Source of the DNA: Pseudomonadota bacterium
Lineage (GTDB): Bacteria; Pseudomonadota; Gammaproteobacteria; Burkholderiales; Burkholderiaceae_C
Reading direction: 5' to 3'
Length of the DNA stretch: 17,390 bases
NCBI GenBank assembly: GCA_023418355.1
Contig: JAEZZU010000329.1
Span: 1 to 17,390 of the forward strand
Made by a program: the position numbers and the translations under genes. The notes under the pieces were generated by a model. The model saw only the letters and a list, made by a program, of their open reading frames with translations. It did no database searches and was not told the DNA's origin. Shown here in pieces: positions 1-8,902 of this stretch; position 1 is the stretch's first letter; each line of letters begins with the position of its first letter.

Positions 1-338
1 TGGACAACCCCTATGTGTTTGAATCGTTCTGGGACTACCACCGCGGTCTGCTGACCGAAGCACAGTGGCAGGAACGCTTTGCCAACGGCAAGCAGCGCGC
101 ACTCATTCTGCTGGCCAAGGGCAATACCCCCGAGTTGCTGAGTCTGGTGCTGCAGCGAATCTACACCCTGCGCAACCAGCTGATCCACGGCGGCGCCACC
201 TGGAACAGCAAGGTCAACCGCGCACAGGTGCAGGACTGCGCCAATCTGATGGGCAAGCTGGTGCCCGTCATCGTGGACATCATGATGTCCCACCCCATGG
301 CGGTATGGGGGGAGGCTTGTTATCCGGTGGTGAAATAA
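1..338 (+). CDS. HEPN-like domain protein, 3' end only
   Basis: The reading frame is open to the left edge, so the start lies outside the window and only the last 111 residues are visible. The GTG at 15 is not needed as a start because the frame continues upstream of it. The segment is predicted helical and contains a TLRNQLIHGG motif, in which Arg and His are separated by four residues. This R-x4-6-H arrangement, with a polar residue after the Arg, is typical of HEPN domains, many of which are ribonucleases or nucleotide-binding modules in defence and toxin-antitoxin loci. The missing N-terminal part could carry another domain. The stop lies only 12 bp from the stop of the convergent HipA-family gene. 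Function is not determined; the HEPN call rests on one motif and general helical character. Confidence 0.6.
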   Translation, partial: DNPYVFESFWDYHRGLLTEAQWQERFANGKQRALILLAKGNTPELLSLVLQRIYTLRNQLIHGGATWNSKVNRAQVQDCANLMGKLVPVIVDIMMSHPMAVWGEACYPVVK

Positions 339-350
339 AGCCCTGCTGCC

Positions 351-1655
351 TCAGCCAGCCATCATCGCCTGTGCTCGTGCCCAGAACTGACGTGCGAGCA
401 CTTTGGCTTCCTCCCACACGGGCAAGACCGCTGCGCAAGGCTGTACGGCCTCCATATCCCATTCCCATGCAGGCACTTCACCCTGCACCGGCATAAAGCG
501 CATGGGCAGCATGTCATAGCAGGGTGCCAGCTCCCAGCGCTTGCCATTCCACAGCAAGGACACATTGCCGTAATGCCGGTCGGTGTTGGCAATCAGTTGT
601 CCAAATGCATCCCAGAGCTTGAGGTTCCGGGCATCGCTGGCGCTCATCAGCCCCAGGTCCTGCAGACGCTGTGCGGTTTTGGCCCACTGATCAGCCGTTC
701 CCACCAACTCGGCGTTGAACAATTCCAGCGACACCATTCCCATGCGGCCCGGTGCCTGCCCCCATAAGTCAGGCTTGGGACGATCAAAGCGCTCTGCAGC
801 CAGAAACACGCGCCCTTGCAGTTCATACAGCTGCGTACGCGCCGCAGGCTGGCTCGCAGCACGCAAGGTCTCCAGTGCCAGGTGTTCACAACGCAGCAGC
901 GTGCGCACGCGTTCAGCGACCGGGTTGTCCTCGGCAGAGGAAAACTTCACGATCCAGCTTCTACCCTGCGGGTCCAGGCAACAGAACTTGGGCTGCTCAC
1001 CGCCTGCACTGGAGCCGGGCACGGCACCATCCATGGCAGCCTGTGCCAGTGCGGGATAGTCGTGCGGCTGCGCCACCGGCAGCCCCTGCCCTGTGCGCTG
1101 CAAATACCGCTGCAAGGCGGCCTCTCCCACAATCAGATTGCCGGGCAGGTCATCCCCGAACTGGGTAATCGCCAGCAGCACATCATCGTCACTCCACTGG
1201 CGTGGATCGCTCCCCAACAACTGTCCCAGGTGCTGCTTGGCAAAGCTGCGCCCCAGAAAGCCTTGGGGCCGCATATCCTGTATCAGCCACGGTAATCCAT
1301 CAAAGTACGGACCACCGCAGAGCATGGTCCGCAACCCCTCGCCTTCCACCCAGTAGACCCCACCATGCAGGGCATACAGGCTGCCCAAGGGCTGCAGAGC
1401 ACCAGCGGTATCTACGGCCGTGACCGGAATGTGCTGTCCCACACCGGGTACATGCCGTGGCAAGCCGTAATGCTGGTTACGCCCTTGGCCCAGCTTGACC
1501 ACAGCCCCGCTTTGTACCAACGCCGCCAGGGCCCGCGAGGCCGTAGGCTGACTCACTTGCAGCTGTTCCTGCAATTGCGCACTGCGCAGCGGCCGTCCCT
1601 GCTGGCGCAGGATGCGCAGCATGGACTGCATCAGCTCGGACGTGGCATTGGACAT
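351..1655 (-). CDS. yjjJ: HipA-family kinase toxin with fused N-terminal winged helix (YjjJ/HipH type)
   Basis: The protein has 434 aa, close to E. coli YjjJ. Residues about 10-62 form a winged helix-turn-helix (QVSQPTASRALAALVQSG is the recognition helix region). The rest is a HipA-type Ser/Thr kinase fold: a glycine-rich loop SSAGGEQPKF at 215-224, a candidate ATP lysine in IVKF (K237), a catalytic loop NTDRHYGN at 357-364 (D359, N364) and a metal-binding YD at 380-381. All key kinase residues appear intact. Classical HipA toxins work with a separate HTH antitoxin HipB; YjjJ-type proteins instead carry an HTH in the same chain, and no hipB-sized gene is adjacent here. The start at 1655 has no clear Shine-Dalgarno sequence. 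Its upstream DNA is full of TGAATAGA-core repeats, suggesting self-regulation. The kinase target is not known from sequence. Confidence 0.88.
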   Translation of the reverse strand: MSNATSELMQSMLRILRQQGRPLRSAQLQEQLQVSQPTASRALAALVQSGAVVKLGQGRNQHYGLPRHVPGVGQHIPVTAVDTAGALQPLGSLYALHGGVYWVEGEGLRTMLCGGPYFDGLPWLIQDMRPQGFLGRSFAKQHLGQLLGSDPRQWSDDDVLLAITQFGDDLPGNLIVGEAALQRYLQRTGQGLPVAQPHDYPALAQAAMDGAVPGSSAGGEQPKFCCLDPQGRSWIVKFSSAEDNPVAERVRTLLRCEHLALETLRAASQPAARTQLYELQGRVFLAAERFDRPKPDLWGQAPGRMGMVSLELFNAELVGTADQWAKTAQRLQDLGLMSASDARNLKLWDAFGQLIANTDRHYGNVSLLWNGKRWELAPCYDMLPMRFMPVQGEVPAWEWDMEAVQPCAAVLPVWEEAKVLARQFWARAQAMMAG

Positions 1656-1664
1656 GGCAAGGTA

Positions 1665-1788
1665 TTGAATAGAAAAGTGAATAGATTATTGAATAGAAAA
1701 AAACTTTCTGCCAGCTATGTTTTTCAAATACTTACGGATCAATCAGACAGATTTTTGAATAGAAAAACATCCCATCCTGAATAGAAAA
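1665..1788 (-). repeat. Five-copy TTGAATAGAAAA direct repeat array upstream of the HipA-family gene
   Basis: Five copies of a 12-mer lie in the AT-rich gap before the HipA-family gene. The copies are TTGAATAGAAAA at 1665-1676, GTGAATAGATTA at 1677-1688, TTGAATAGAAAA at 1689-1700, TTGAATAGAAAA at 1755-1766 and CTGAATAGAAAA at 1777-1788. The first three are exactly contiguous with 12-bp periodicity. The next starts 66 bp on and the last 22 bp after that. All have the same orientation; read in the gene direction they are TTTTCTATTCAA. The nearest copy ends 9 bp from the start codon, so binding there would overlap initiation or a very proximal promoter. The likely reader is the HTH domain of the adjacent protein (inference). 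Confidence 0.85.
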
Positions 1789-1810
1789 AAAGGCCACGCA
1801 TTGCGTGGCC
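1785..1810 (-). terminator. Rho-independent terminator of metH
   Basis: GGCCACGC and GCGTGGCC form a perfect 8-bp stem (1792-1810) with a 3-nt loop. On the minus strand this is followed by seven U (1785-1791). It lies 25 bp past the metH stop. Its U-tract overlaps the fifth TGAATAGAAAA repeat copy. Confidence 0.9.
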
Positions 1811-1835
1811 TCGTGCGATACAGCAAGCGGTGCGA

Positions 1836-4568
<2,733 letters not shown>

Positions 4569-4569
4569 T

Positions 4570-4618
4570 GCACTCACCTGTATCTAAAAAAACAAAGGGG
4601 CCAGGGACAGGTGAGCGC
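4570..4618 (-). promoter_or_regulatory. metH: Expression platform: 12-bp helix covering the metH ribosome binding site
   Basis: In the metH RNA, GCGCUCACCUGU (4618-4607) is complementary to ACAGGUGAGUGC (4581-4570) over 12 bp with one G-U pair; the loop is 25 nt. The second strand contains the Shine-Dalgarno AGGUGAG just before the ATG at 4568. The first strand begins with GCGCUC, which is also the 3' half of the SAH riboswitch pseudoknot. The two pairings cannot coexist. The sequence therefore predicts an OFF state with the ribosome site covered, and an ON state when SAH stabilises the pseudoknot. Confidence 0.75.
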
Positions 4619-4711
4619 CGTTGCAATGGGGGCGGCTGCACCCGGCGGTGCCAGCCGTTCACCCCAAGCCTGACAGCGAAAGCCTTCGCTGCTGCAGCGC
4701 TCCTTGGGGCG
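4610..4711 (-). promoter_or_regulatory. metH: S-adenosylhomocysteine (SAH) riboswitch
   Basis: The metH leader matches the SAH riboswitch architecture. P1 is CCCCAAG (4709-4703) with CTTGGGG (4668-4662). The conserved AGGAGCGCTGCA core follows directly. A P4-type hairpin is CAGCGAA/TTCGCTG (4691-4685 with 4680-4674), then CAGGCT. The pseudoknot pairs GAGCGC (4702-4697) with GCGCTC (4618-4613) inside AACGGCGCTCA. The variable joining region carries an extra hairpin, CGGCTG/CAGCCG (4657-4652 with 4638-4633), extended by CACC/GGTG. This class is known upstream of ahcY and metH in Beta- and Gammaproteobacteria and turns genes on when SAH accumulates. Confidence 0.92.
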
Positions 4712-4721
4712 AAAAACGTCG

Positions 4722-4727
4722 ATTTTA
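4722..4727 (-). promoter_or_regulatory. metH: Candidate -10 element of the metH promoter
   Basis: TAAAAT on the minus strand lies about 13 nt before the first riboswitch stem, which would place the transcription start near 4714-4716, just upstream of P1. No good -35 hexamer is visible at the usual spacing. The position relative to the riboswitch is the main support. Confidence 0.4.
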
Positions 4728-4807
4728 CGGCGCGTTGCGTGCAGCTGCGCCCTGCTCACGCTATGCCGGTACACAGCAAGCACGCAGACAGACCGCCTCG
4801 CTTGCAC

Positions 4808-6217
4808 TCAGAGCGCAAAGATCTTGCCGGGGTTAAGGATCTTCTGCGGGTCCAGCGCCTGCTTGATCGCACGCATCATGGCAATCGCACCCTCGCCGCA
4901 TTCCTCGCGCAGAAAGTCCTGCTTGTGAATGCCAATGCCGTGCTCGCCGGTGCAAGTGCCTTCCATGGCAATGGCGCGGCGCACCAGCGCGTGGTTCAGC
5001 GCTTCGGCGCGCTGGCGTTCGTCGTCGTTGTTGGGGTCGATCAGGTAGCCAAAGTGGAAGTTGCCATCGCCCACATGGCCAACCAGGAAGAACGGAATGG
5101 CGCTGGCCTGGGCTTCTTCCATGGATTCCAGCAGACAGTCCGCCAGGCGGCTGATGGGCACGCAGGTGTCGGTGGTGATGCTGCGGCAGCCGGGTCGGCT
5201 TTGAATCGCTGCAAAGTAGGCGTTGTGGCGTGCGGTAAACAGGCGCGTGCGCTCTTCGGGCGTGTCGGCCCATTCAAAGCCCTGGGCCTCAAATTCGGCT
5301 GTAATGTCCTGCACCATCTCGGCCTGCTCTTTCACGCCATTGGGGCTGCCGTGGAACTCCATCATCAGCGTGGGCGCTTCGCGCAGCGTCAGATTGCTGT
5401 GCTTGTTGACCATGGCAATGGTGCCCGCATCGACCAGTTCCACGCGCGCAATCGGCACACCCATCTGGATGGTCTGGATCACGGTGTGCACGGCATCGGC
5501 CACGGTGTTGAAACTGCACACGGCAGCACTCACGGCCTCAGGCAAGGGGTACAGGCGCAGCGTGATTTCCGTGAAGATGCCCAGTGTGCCTTCGCTGCCC
5601 ACGAGCAGGCGCGTGAGGTCATAGCCCGCCGCGCTCTTTTTGGCGCGATTGCCAGTGCGGATGATCTCGCCGCTGGCGGTCACCACTTCCAGTGCCAGCA
5701 CGTTCTCGCGCATGGTGCCGTAGCGCACGGCGTTGGTGCCACTGGCGCGTGTGGCGGTCATGCCACCAATCGATGCATCTGCGCCGGGGTCAATCGGGAA
5801 GAACAGGCCCTGGTCCTTGATGGCGTCGTTGAGCGCCTTGCGCAAGATGCCAGGCTGCACGGTCACGGTCATGTCTTCGGCATTCACGCGCACGACCTGA
5901 TTCATGCGTGAAACGTCCAAGCTCACGCCACCCTGCACGGCCAGCAGATGGCCTTCGAGCGACGTGCCTGCGCCATACGGAATCACCGGCACGTTGTACT
6001 GGGCTGCCAGCTTGACGCAGTCGGCCACATCCTGCGTGCTTTGCGCATACACCACGGCCACGGGAGGTGGCGCATCGATCGAGCCTTCATCGCGGCCATG
6101 CTGCTCGCGCACGGCCAGTGCCATGGAGCACTGCGCGCCAAAGCGCGCCTGCAGGGCATCAACAAAGGCTTGAGGAATGGGACGGGACAGCTGCGTGGGG
6201 GTATGCGGTGCGTTCAT
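4808..6217 (-). CDS. FAD-linked D-lactate dehydrogenase (cytochrome)/glycolate oxidase-type 2-hydroxyacid dehydrogenase
   Basis: The protein has 469 aa and oxidises a D-2-hydroxyacid, probably D-lactate, passing electrons to a cytochrome or quinone. An N-terminal FAD-binding domain of the VAO/PCMH type (about 50-230) shows PYGAGTSLEGHL (80-91), GGMTATRASGTNAVRYG (151-167) and GYDLTRLLVGSEGTLG (198-213). The C-terminal FAD-oxidase domain has GHVGDGNFHFG and GEHGIGIHKQDFL (from 424) and ends DPQKILNPGKIF. It resembles the Dld1/LDHD branch more than GlcD because it is a lone gene without GlcE/GlcF partners. The frame extends upstream to 6328, but ATG 6217 is preferred: it has GGAG 7 nt upstream and the extension is not family-like. 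That GGAG lies in a perfect inverted repeat. Exact substrate is uncertain (2-hydroxyglutarate or glycolate are alternatives). Confidence 0.88.
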   Translation of the reverse strand: MNAPHTPTQLSRPIPQAFVDALQARFGAQCSMALAVREQHGRDEGSIDAPPPVAVVYAQSTQDVADCVKLAAQYNVPVIPYGAGTSLEGHLLAVQGGVSLDVSRMNQVVRVNAEDMTVTVQPGILRKALNDAIKDQGLFFPIDPGADASIGGMTATRASGTNAVRYGTMRENVLALEVVTASGEIIRTGNRAKKSAAGYDLTRLLVGSEGTLGIFTEITLRLYPLPEAVSAAVCSFNTVADAVHTVIQTIQMGVPIARVELVDAGTIAMVNKHSNLTLREAPTLMMEFHGSPNGVKEQAEMVQDITAEFEAQGFEWADTPEERTRLFTARHNAYFAAIQSRPGCRSITTDTCVPISRLADCLLESMEEAQASAIPFFLVGHVGDGNFHFGYLIDPNNDDERQRAEALNHALVRRAIAMEGTCTGEHGIGIHKQDFLREECGEGAIAMMRAIKQALDPQKILNPGKIFAL

Positions 6218-6221
6218 CTTC

Positions 6222-6240
6222 TGGCTCCAACAAGGAGCCA
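6222..6240 (-). promoter_or_regulatory. Inverted repeat over the ribosome binding site of the FAD-linked dehydrogenase
   Basis: TGGCTCC-TTGTT-GGAGCCA (minus strand) is a perfect 7-bp inverted repeat with a 5-nt spacer. Its downstream arm contains the GGAG Shine-Dalgarno sequence of the gene starting at 6217. It could be an RNA hairpin masking the ribosome site or a protein operator. No T-tract follows, so it is not a terminator. Confidence 0.5.
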
Positions 6241-6346
6241 CAAAGATTACCACCCACGCTCTCGCACACCCCTGCCCCGTGCCCGTAAACAGCTGCTGCT
6301 GCATTCGCCAAGCGCGCAGCGTGTGCAAAAGCCGAAGTGCAGGCGC

Positions 6347-6694
6347 TTACTGGTTGCTGCGCGCCCGCGCGGCACTGAGAAACTCCTGCAGCGAGATTTT
6401 TCCGTCACCATCGTGGTCCCACAGCTCAAACTGCTCCAGCACGGCAGGCAGGGCTTTCGCTTCTTCACGGCTCAGAAAGCCGTCGCCATCCACATCGGCA
6501 CGCTGAAAAATGTTTTGTGCGTTTTGCTGCTCGGCGTTCTGGGGCGCGGCACTGCTGCCTGCATCCACTGGCCCAAGTACGGCACCCGGCGCGGGCTGCG
6601 CCATCAGGCTGCTTGTGCCGCCCAGCGTCAGGCTGGCAAACAGCAGCAGACTGCGAACATCAAAGGCATGCAATGTGCGGTGTGTATGTGCCAT
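6347..6694 (-). CDS. Small exported EF-hand calcium-binding protein
   Basis: The protein has 115 aa. An N-terminal export signal is visible: a basic start, the hydrophobic run SLLLFASLTLGG (15-26) and a probable cleavage after LMA (about residue 32). A low-complexity Ala/Pro/Gln linker follows. Two canonical 12-residue EF-hand loops come next: DVDGDGFLSREE (67-78) and DHDGDGKISLQE (93-104), each with Asp at positions 1, 3 and 5 and Glu at 12. It is therefore likely a periplasmic or secreted Ca2+-binding protein of unknown role. AAGGAG lies 9 nt before the ATG. The gene is divergent from the adenosyltransferase gene across a 166-bp gap. Confidence 0.85.
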   Translation of the reverse strand: MAHTHRTLHAFDVRSLLLFASLTLGGTSSLMAQPAPGAVLGPVDAGSSAAPQNAEQQNAQNIFQRADVDGDGFLSREEAKALPAVLEQFELWDHDGDGKISLQEFLSAARARSNQ

Positions 6695-6860
6695 GAGGGC
6701 TCTCCTTCAAATGCGTAAAACAGGCTTGCATTGCACCTGCTGCGCTGCTGCACGTCCATGCTTTTTGCCTGCTGTTTCCCTGCACAACATCTGCCTGCGC
6801 GATGTAACGCAAAATGCCCGTTTTGCACGGCCTCGTTGCCGCACACCACAAGGAGTTTCC

Positions 6861-7436
6861 ATGGGCAACCGCCTGACACAAATCGCTACCCGCACCGGTG
6901 ATGACGGCACCACCGGTCTGGGTGACAACACCCGCGTTTCCAAGAACAGCCCCCGTCCCCACGCCATGGGTGATGTGGACGAGCTGAACTCGCACATCGG
7001 CCTGCTGCTGTGCGAGGAACTGCCGGACGACGTGCGCGCTGTGCTCGTCGATGTGCAGCACCAGCTGTTCAACCTGGGCGGCGAGATTTCCGTGCCCGGC
7101 TACGAAATGCTCAAGGACGACGCCCTGCTGCGTCTGGACGAAGCGCTGGCGCACTACAACGCGCAACTGCCACGACTGCTGGAGTTCATCCTGCCCGCTG
7201 GCACACGCGCCGCTTCGCAGGCCCACATCTGCCGCACCGTGGCCCGCCGCGCCGAGCGCAGCGTGGTGGCGCTGCAGGAATCCGAACCCATGCGTGCCGC
7301 ACCACGCCAGTACCTGAACCGCCTGTCTGACCTGATGTTCGTGCTGGCCCGGGTGCTCAACCGCGTGAACGGCGGCGATGATGTGTACTGGAAGAGCGAG
7401 CGTCTGGCCAAGATGCAGGACGAAAGCGGCGAATAA
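6861..7436 (+). CDS. PduO-type ATP:cob(I)alamin adenosyltransferase
   Basis: The protein has 191 aa. It transfers adenosyl from ATP to cob(I)alamin to give adenosylcobalamin, acting as a trimer of four- to five-helix subunits. Family motifs are in order: TRTGDDGTTGLG (10-21, ATP binding), GDVDELNSHIG (37-47), HQLFNLGGE (67-75), LPAG (111-114), CRTVARRAER (124-133) and YLNRLSDLMFVLARVLN (151-167). Length is normal for a single-domain PduO/MMAB enzyme. An upstream extension of the frame exists, but ATG 6861 has AAGGAG at 6850-6855 and starts exactly where the family starts. No propanediol utilisation genes are near, so a general AdoCbl supply role (for example for methylmalonyl-CoA mutase elsewhere) is the simplest reading. 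Confidence 0.94.
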   Translation: MGNRLTQIATRTGDDGTTGLGDNTRVSKNSPRPHAMGDVDELNSHIGLLLCEELPDDVRAVLVDVQHQLFNLGGEISVPGYEMLKDDALLRLDEALAHYNAQLPRLLEFILPAGTRAASQAHICRTVARRAERSVVALQESEPMRAAPRQYLNRLSDLMFVLARVLNRVNGGDDVYWKSERLAKMQDESGE

Positions 7437-7450
7437 AAACTACAAAAACT

Positions 7451-7536
7451 AGAGCGCCTTGCGCAGATCTGATCCTGGATTGAATGTTCTACGACATCAA
7501 AACCAAGTCAGATTCAGCGCAAGGCGCTCTTTTTTT
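7451..7536. terminator. Long stem-loop, probably a bidirectional terminator
   Basis: A perfect 14-bp inverted repeat, AGAGCGCCTTGCGC (7451-7464) and GCGCAAGGCGCTCT (7517-7530), is followed by a T-tract (7530-7536). The interior pairs further through ATCTGA/TCAGAT (7467-7472 with 7508-7513) and a short CC-TGG/CCA-G helix. The whole is an 80-nt hairpin. The left flank is A-rich (AAAAACTACAAAAACT), so it could also stop minus-strand transcription. It sits between the convergent adenosyltransferase and DadA-like genes. Confidence 0.85.
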
Positions 7537-7543
7537 CAAAGCA

Positions 7544-8764
7544 TTAATCTGCACCCATGGCCTGCAGCAGCAGCTGCGCCGAGCCAAAGGCCAGCGTCAG
7601 CCCCAGTGCTCCGTGGCCTGTCTGCAGCCACAGATTGGCGGGCCCCCCCGGCCATCGCCCCGTGATGGGCAGGCCCGTAGGCGTGGCCGGGCGCATGCCC
7701 GTCCAGGGCTGCAGATCGGAAGGCATGTCCAGCTGGGGAAAGACCTGGCGCGTTGCCTGGCGCAGGCGCTCCACGCGCTCGTACAGCAGGCTCTGGTCAG
7801 CACCCACAATTTCCACCATGCCTGCCACACGCATCCGCGAGCCAATGCGTGCGAACACCACCTTGCGGCTGCTGTCGGTCACGCTCACTTGCGGCAGCTG
7901 GGCCGCCGCAGCGCCGGCCTCCAGCGTCAGGCTGTAGCCCTTGAGCGGGTAGACCGGCAACTTCATACCCAGCGGGCGTGCAAGCTGGGCACTCTCCCAG
8001 CCACCTGCCAGCACAAAGTGATCGGCCTGATGCAGCCCGTGCGTGGTCTGCACCCCCGTGATGCTGCCGCCCTGCAACTCCAGACGCTGTACCTCACAAC
8101 CCAGCAGCACCTTGGCACCACGCGCCTGCAGCAGGCCCAGCAAGGCTTCGCAGAGCTTGCGGCAGTCGATGGCACATTCGCTGGGCGTGTAGACCGCGCC
8201 CGCAATACGGTGCACATAGTTGCGCAAGGCAGGCTCTATCTGTGCCACTTCTTCGGCACCAACGATGCGCTGCGCAGGGCCACCCAGACCTTCCTGCAGC
8301 GCCACCTGGCGCGCGGCGGCATCCAGCCCGGCCTGCGTCTTTTGCAGCACCAGCTTGCCGGGCATGTGGAAGTCGCAGCTCAGCTGCTCGCGCTGCAAGG
8401 TGGCCTCCAGCGCCGCACGGCTTTGCGCGGCCAGCGTGAGGAGACTGGCGGTGGTACTGCGCGAGGTAGAGGCATTGCAGGCACGCAGAAACTGCAGCAG
8501 CCAGGACCACTGCTGCGGGTCCAGCTGCCAGCGCACGTGCAGCGGCGAATGGCTGTCCAGCAGCAGCTTGGGCAGGCTGGTCCAGATACCGGGATCTGCC
8601 AGCGGCTGCACATAGGCATAGCTCAGCTGTGCGCCATTGCCGCCGCTGGCGCCCATGGCAGGTGCTGAGGCACGATCAATGATGCTGACGGCATGCCCTG
8701 CCTGCTGCAGCGCATAAGCGCTGGCCAGACCGACGATGCCTGCTCCGATCACACATACATGCAT
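7544..8764 (-). CDS. DadA-like FAD-dependent D-amino acid dehydrogenase
   Basis: The protein has 406 aa. It is a DAO-superfamily flavoenzyme expected to oxidise D-amino acids to 2-oxo acids and pass electrons to the respiratory chain. The N-terminus has the FAD Rossmann motif VIGAGIVGLASAYALQQAGH (5-24). The middle has the family signature VYPLKGYSLTLE. The C-terminus has WTGMRPATPTGLPITG (354-369) and NLWLQTGHGALGLT (377-390). These closely parallel E. coli DadA, which has WTGLRPMTPDGTPVVG and NLWLNTGHGTLGWT. It is slightly shorter than DadA at the C-terminus. The frame is open further upstream, but ATG 8764 has GGAG 6 nt before it and starts right at the FAD motif. No alanine racemase or Lrp-type regulator is adjacent, so the exact substrate is open (a DadA paralogue is likely). 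Confidence 0.88.
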   Translation of the reverse strand: MHVCVIGAGIVGLASAYALQQAGHAVSIIDRASAPAMGASGGNGAQLSYAYVQPLADPGIWTSLPKLLLDSHSPLHVRWQLDPQQWSWLLQFLRACNASTSRSTTASLLTLAAQSRAALEATLQREQLSCDFHMPGKLVLQKTQAGLDAAARQVALQEGLGGPAQRIVGAEEVAQIEPALRNYVHRIAGAVYTPSECAIDCRKLCEALLGLLQARGAKVLLGCEVQRLELQGGSITGVQTTHGLHQADHFVLAGGWESAQLARPLGMKLPVYPLKGYSLTLEAGAAAAQLPQVSVTDSSRKVVFARIGSRMRVAGMVEIVGADQSLLYERVERLRQATRQVFPQLDMPSDLQPWTGMRPATPTGLPITGRWPGGPANLWLQTGHGALGLTLAFGSAQLLLQAMGAD

Positions 8765-8902
8765 GCTTTTCTCCATCTGCCACCACTGTAGGCGCAGCGC
8801 AGAAAAACGATGCACAGCACAGGTTTACCGCGGTGAGGGCGTGCGGTATGCCGCCCGCAGCTTGCATTCAGCAGGGCCTGCACCCCATACTGGCCCGCTG
8901 GC

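Noticed and set aside
1665..1788. CRISPR array
   Set aside because: The repeat is only about 12 bp, three copies have no spacers, and spacing of the others is irregular; there are no cas genes.
4582..4606. T-rich run after the SAH riboswitch as a possible intrinsic terminator
   Set aside because: No stable stem ends immediately before the T-run, whereas the complement to the ribosome site is long and precise. Translational control explains the sequence better.
7451..7536. tRNA gene
   Set aside because: The outer stem is 14 bp, twice an acceptor stem, and no T-arm GTTC-type consensus, anticodon arm or CCA end fits.
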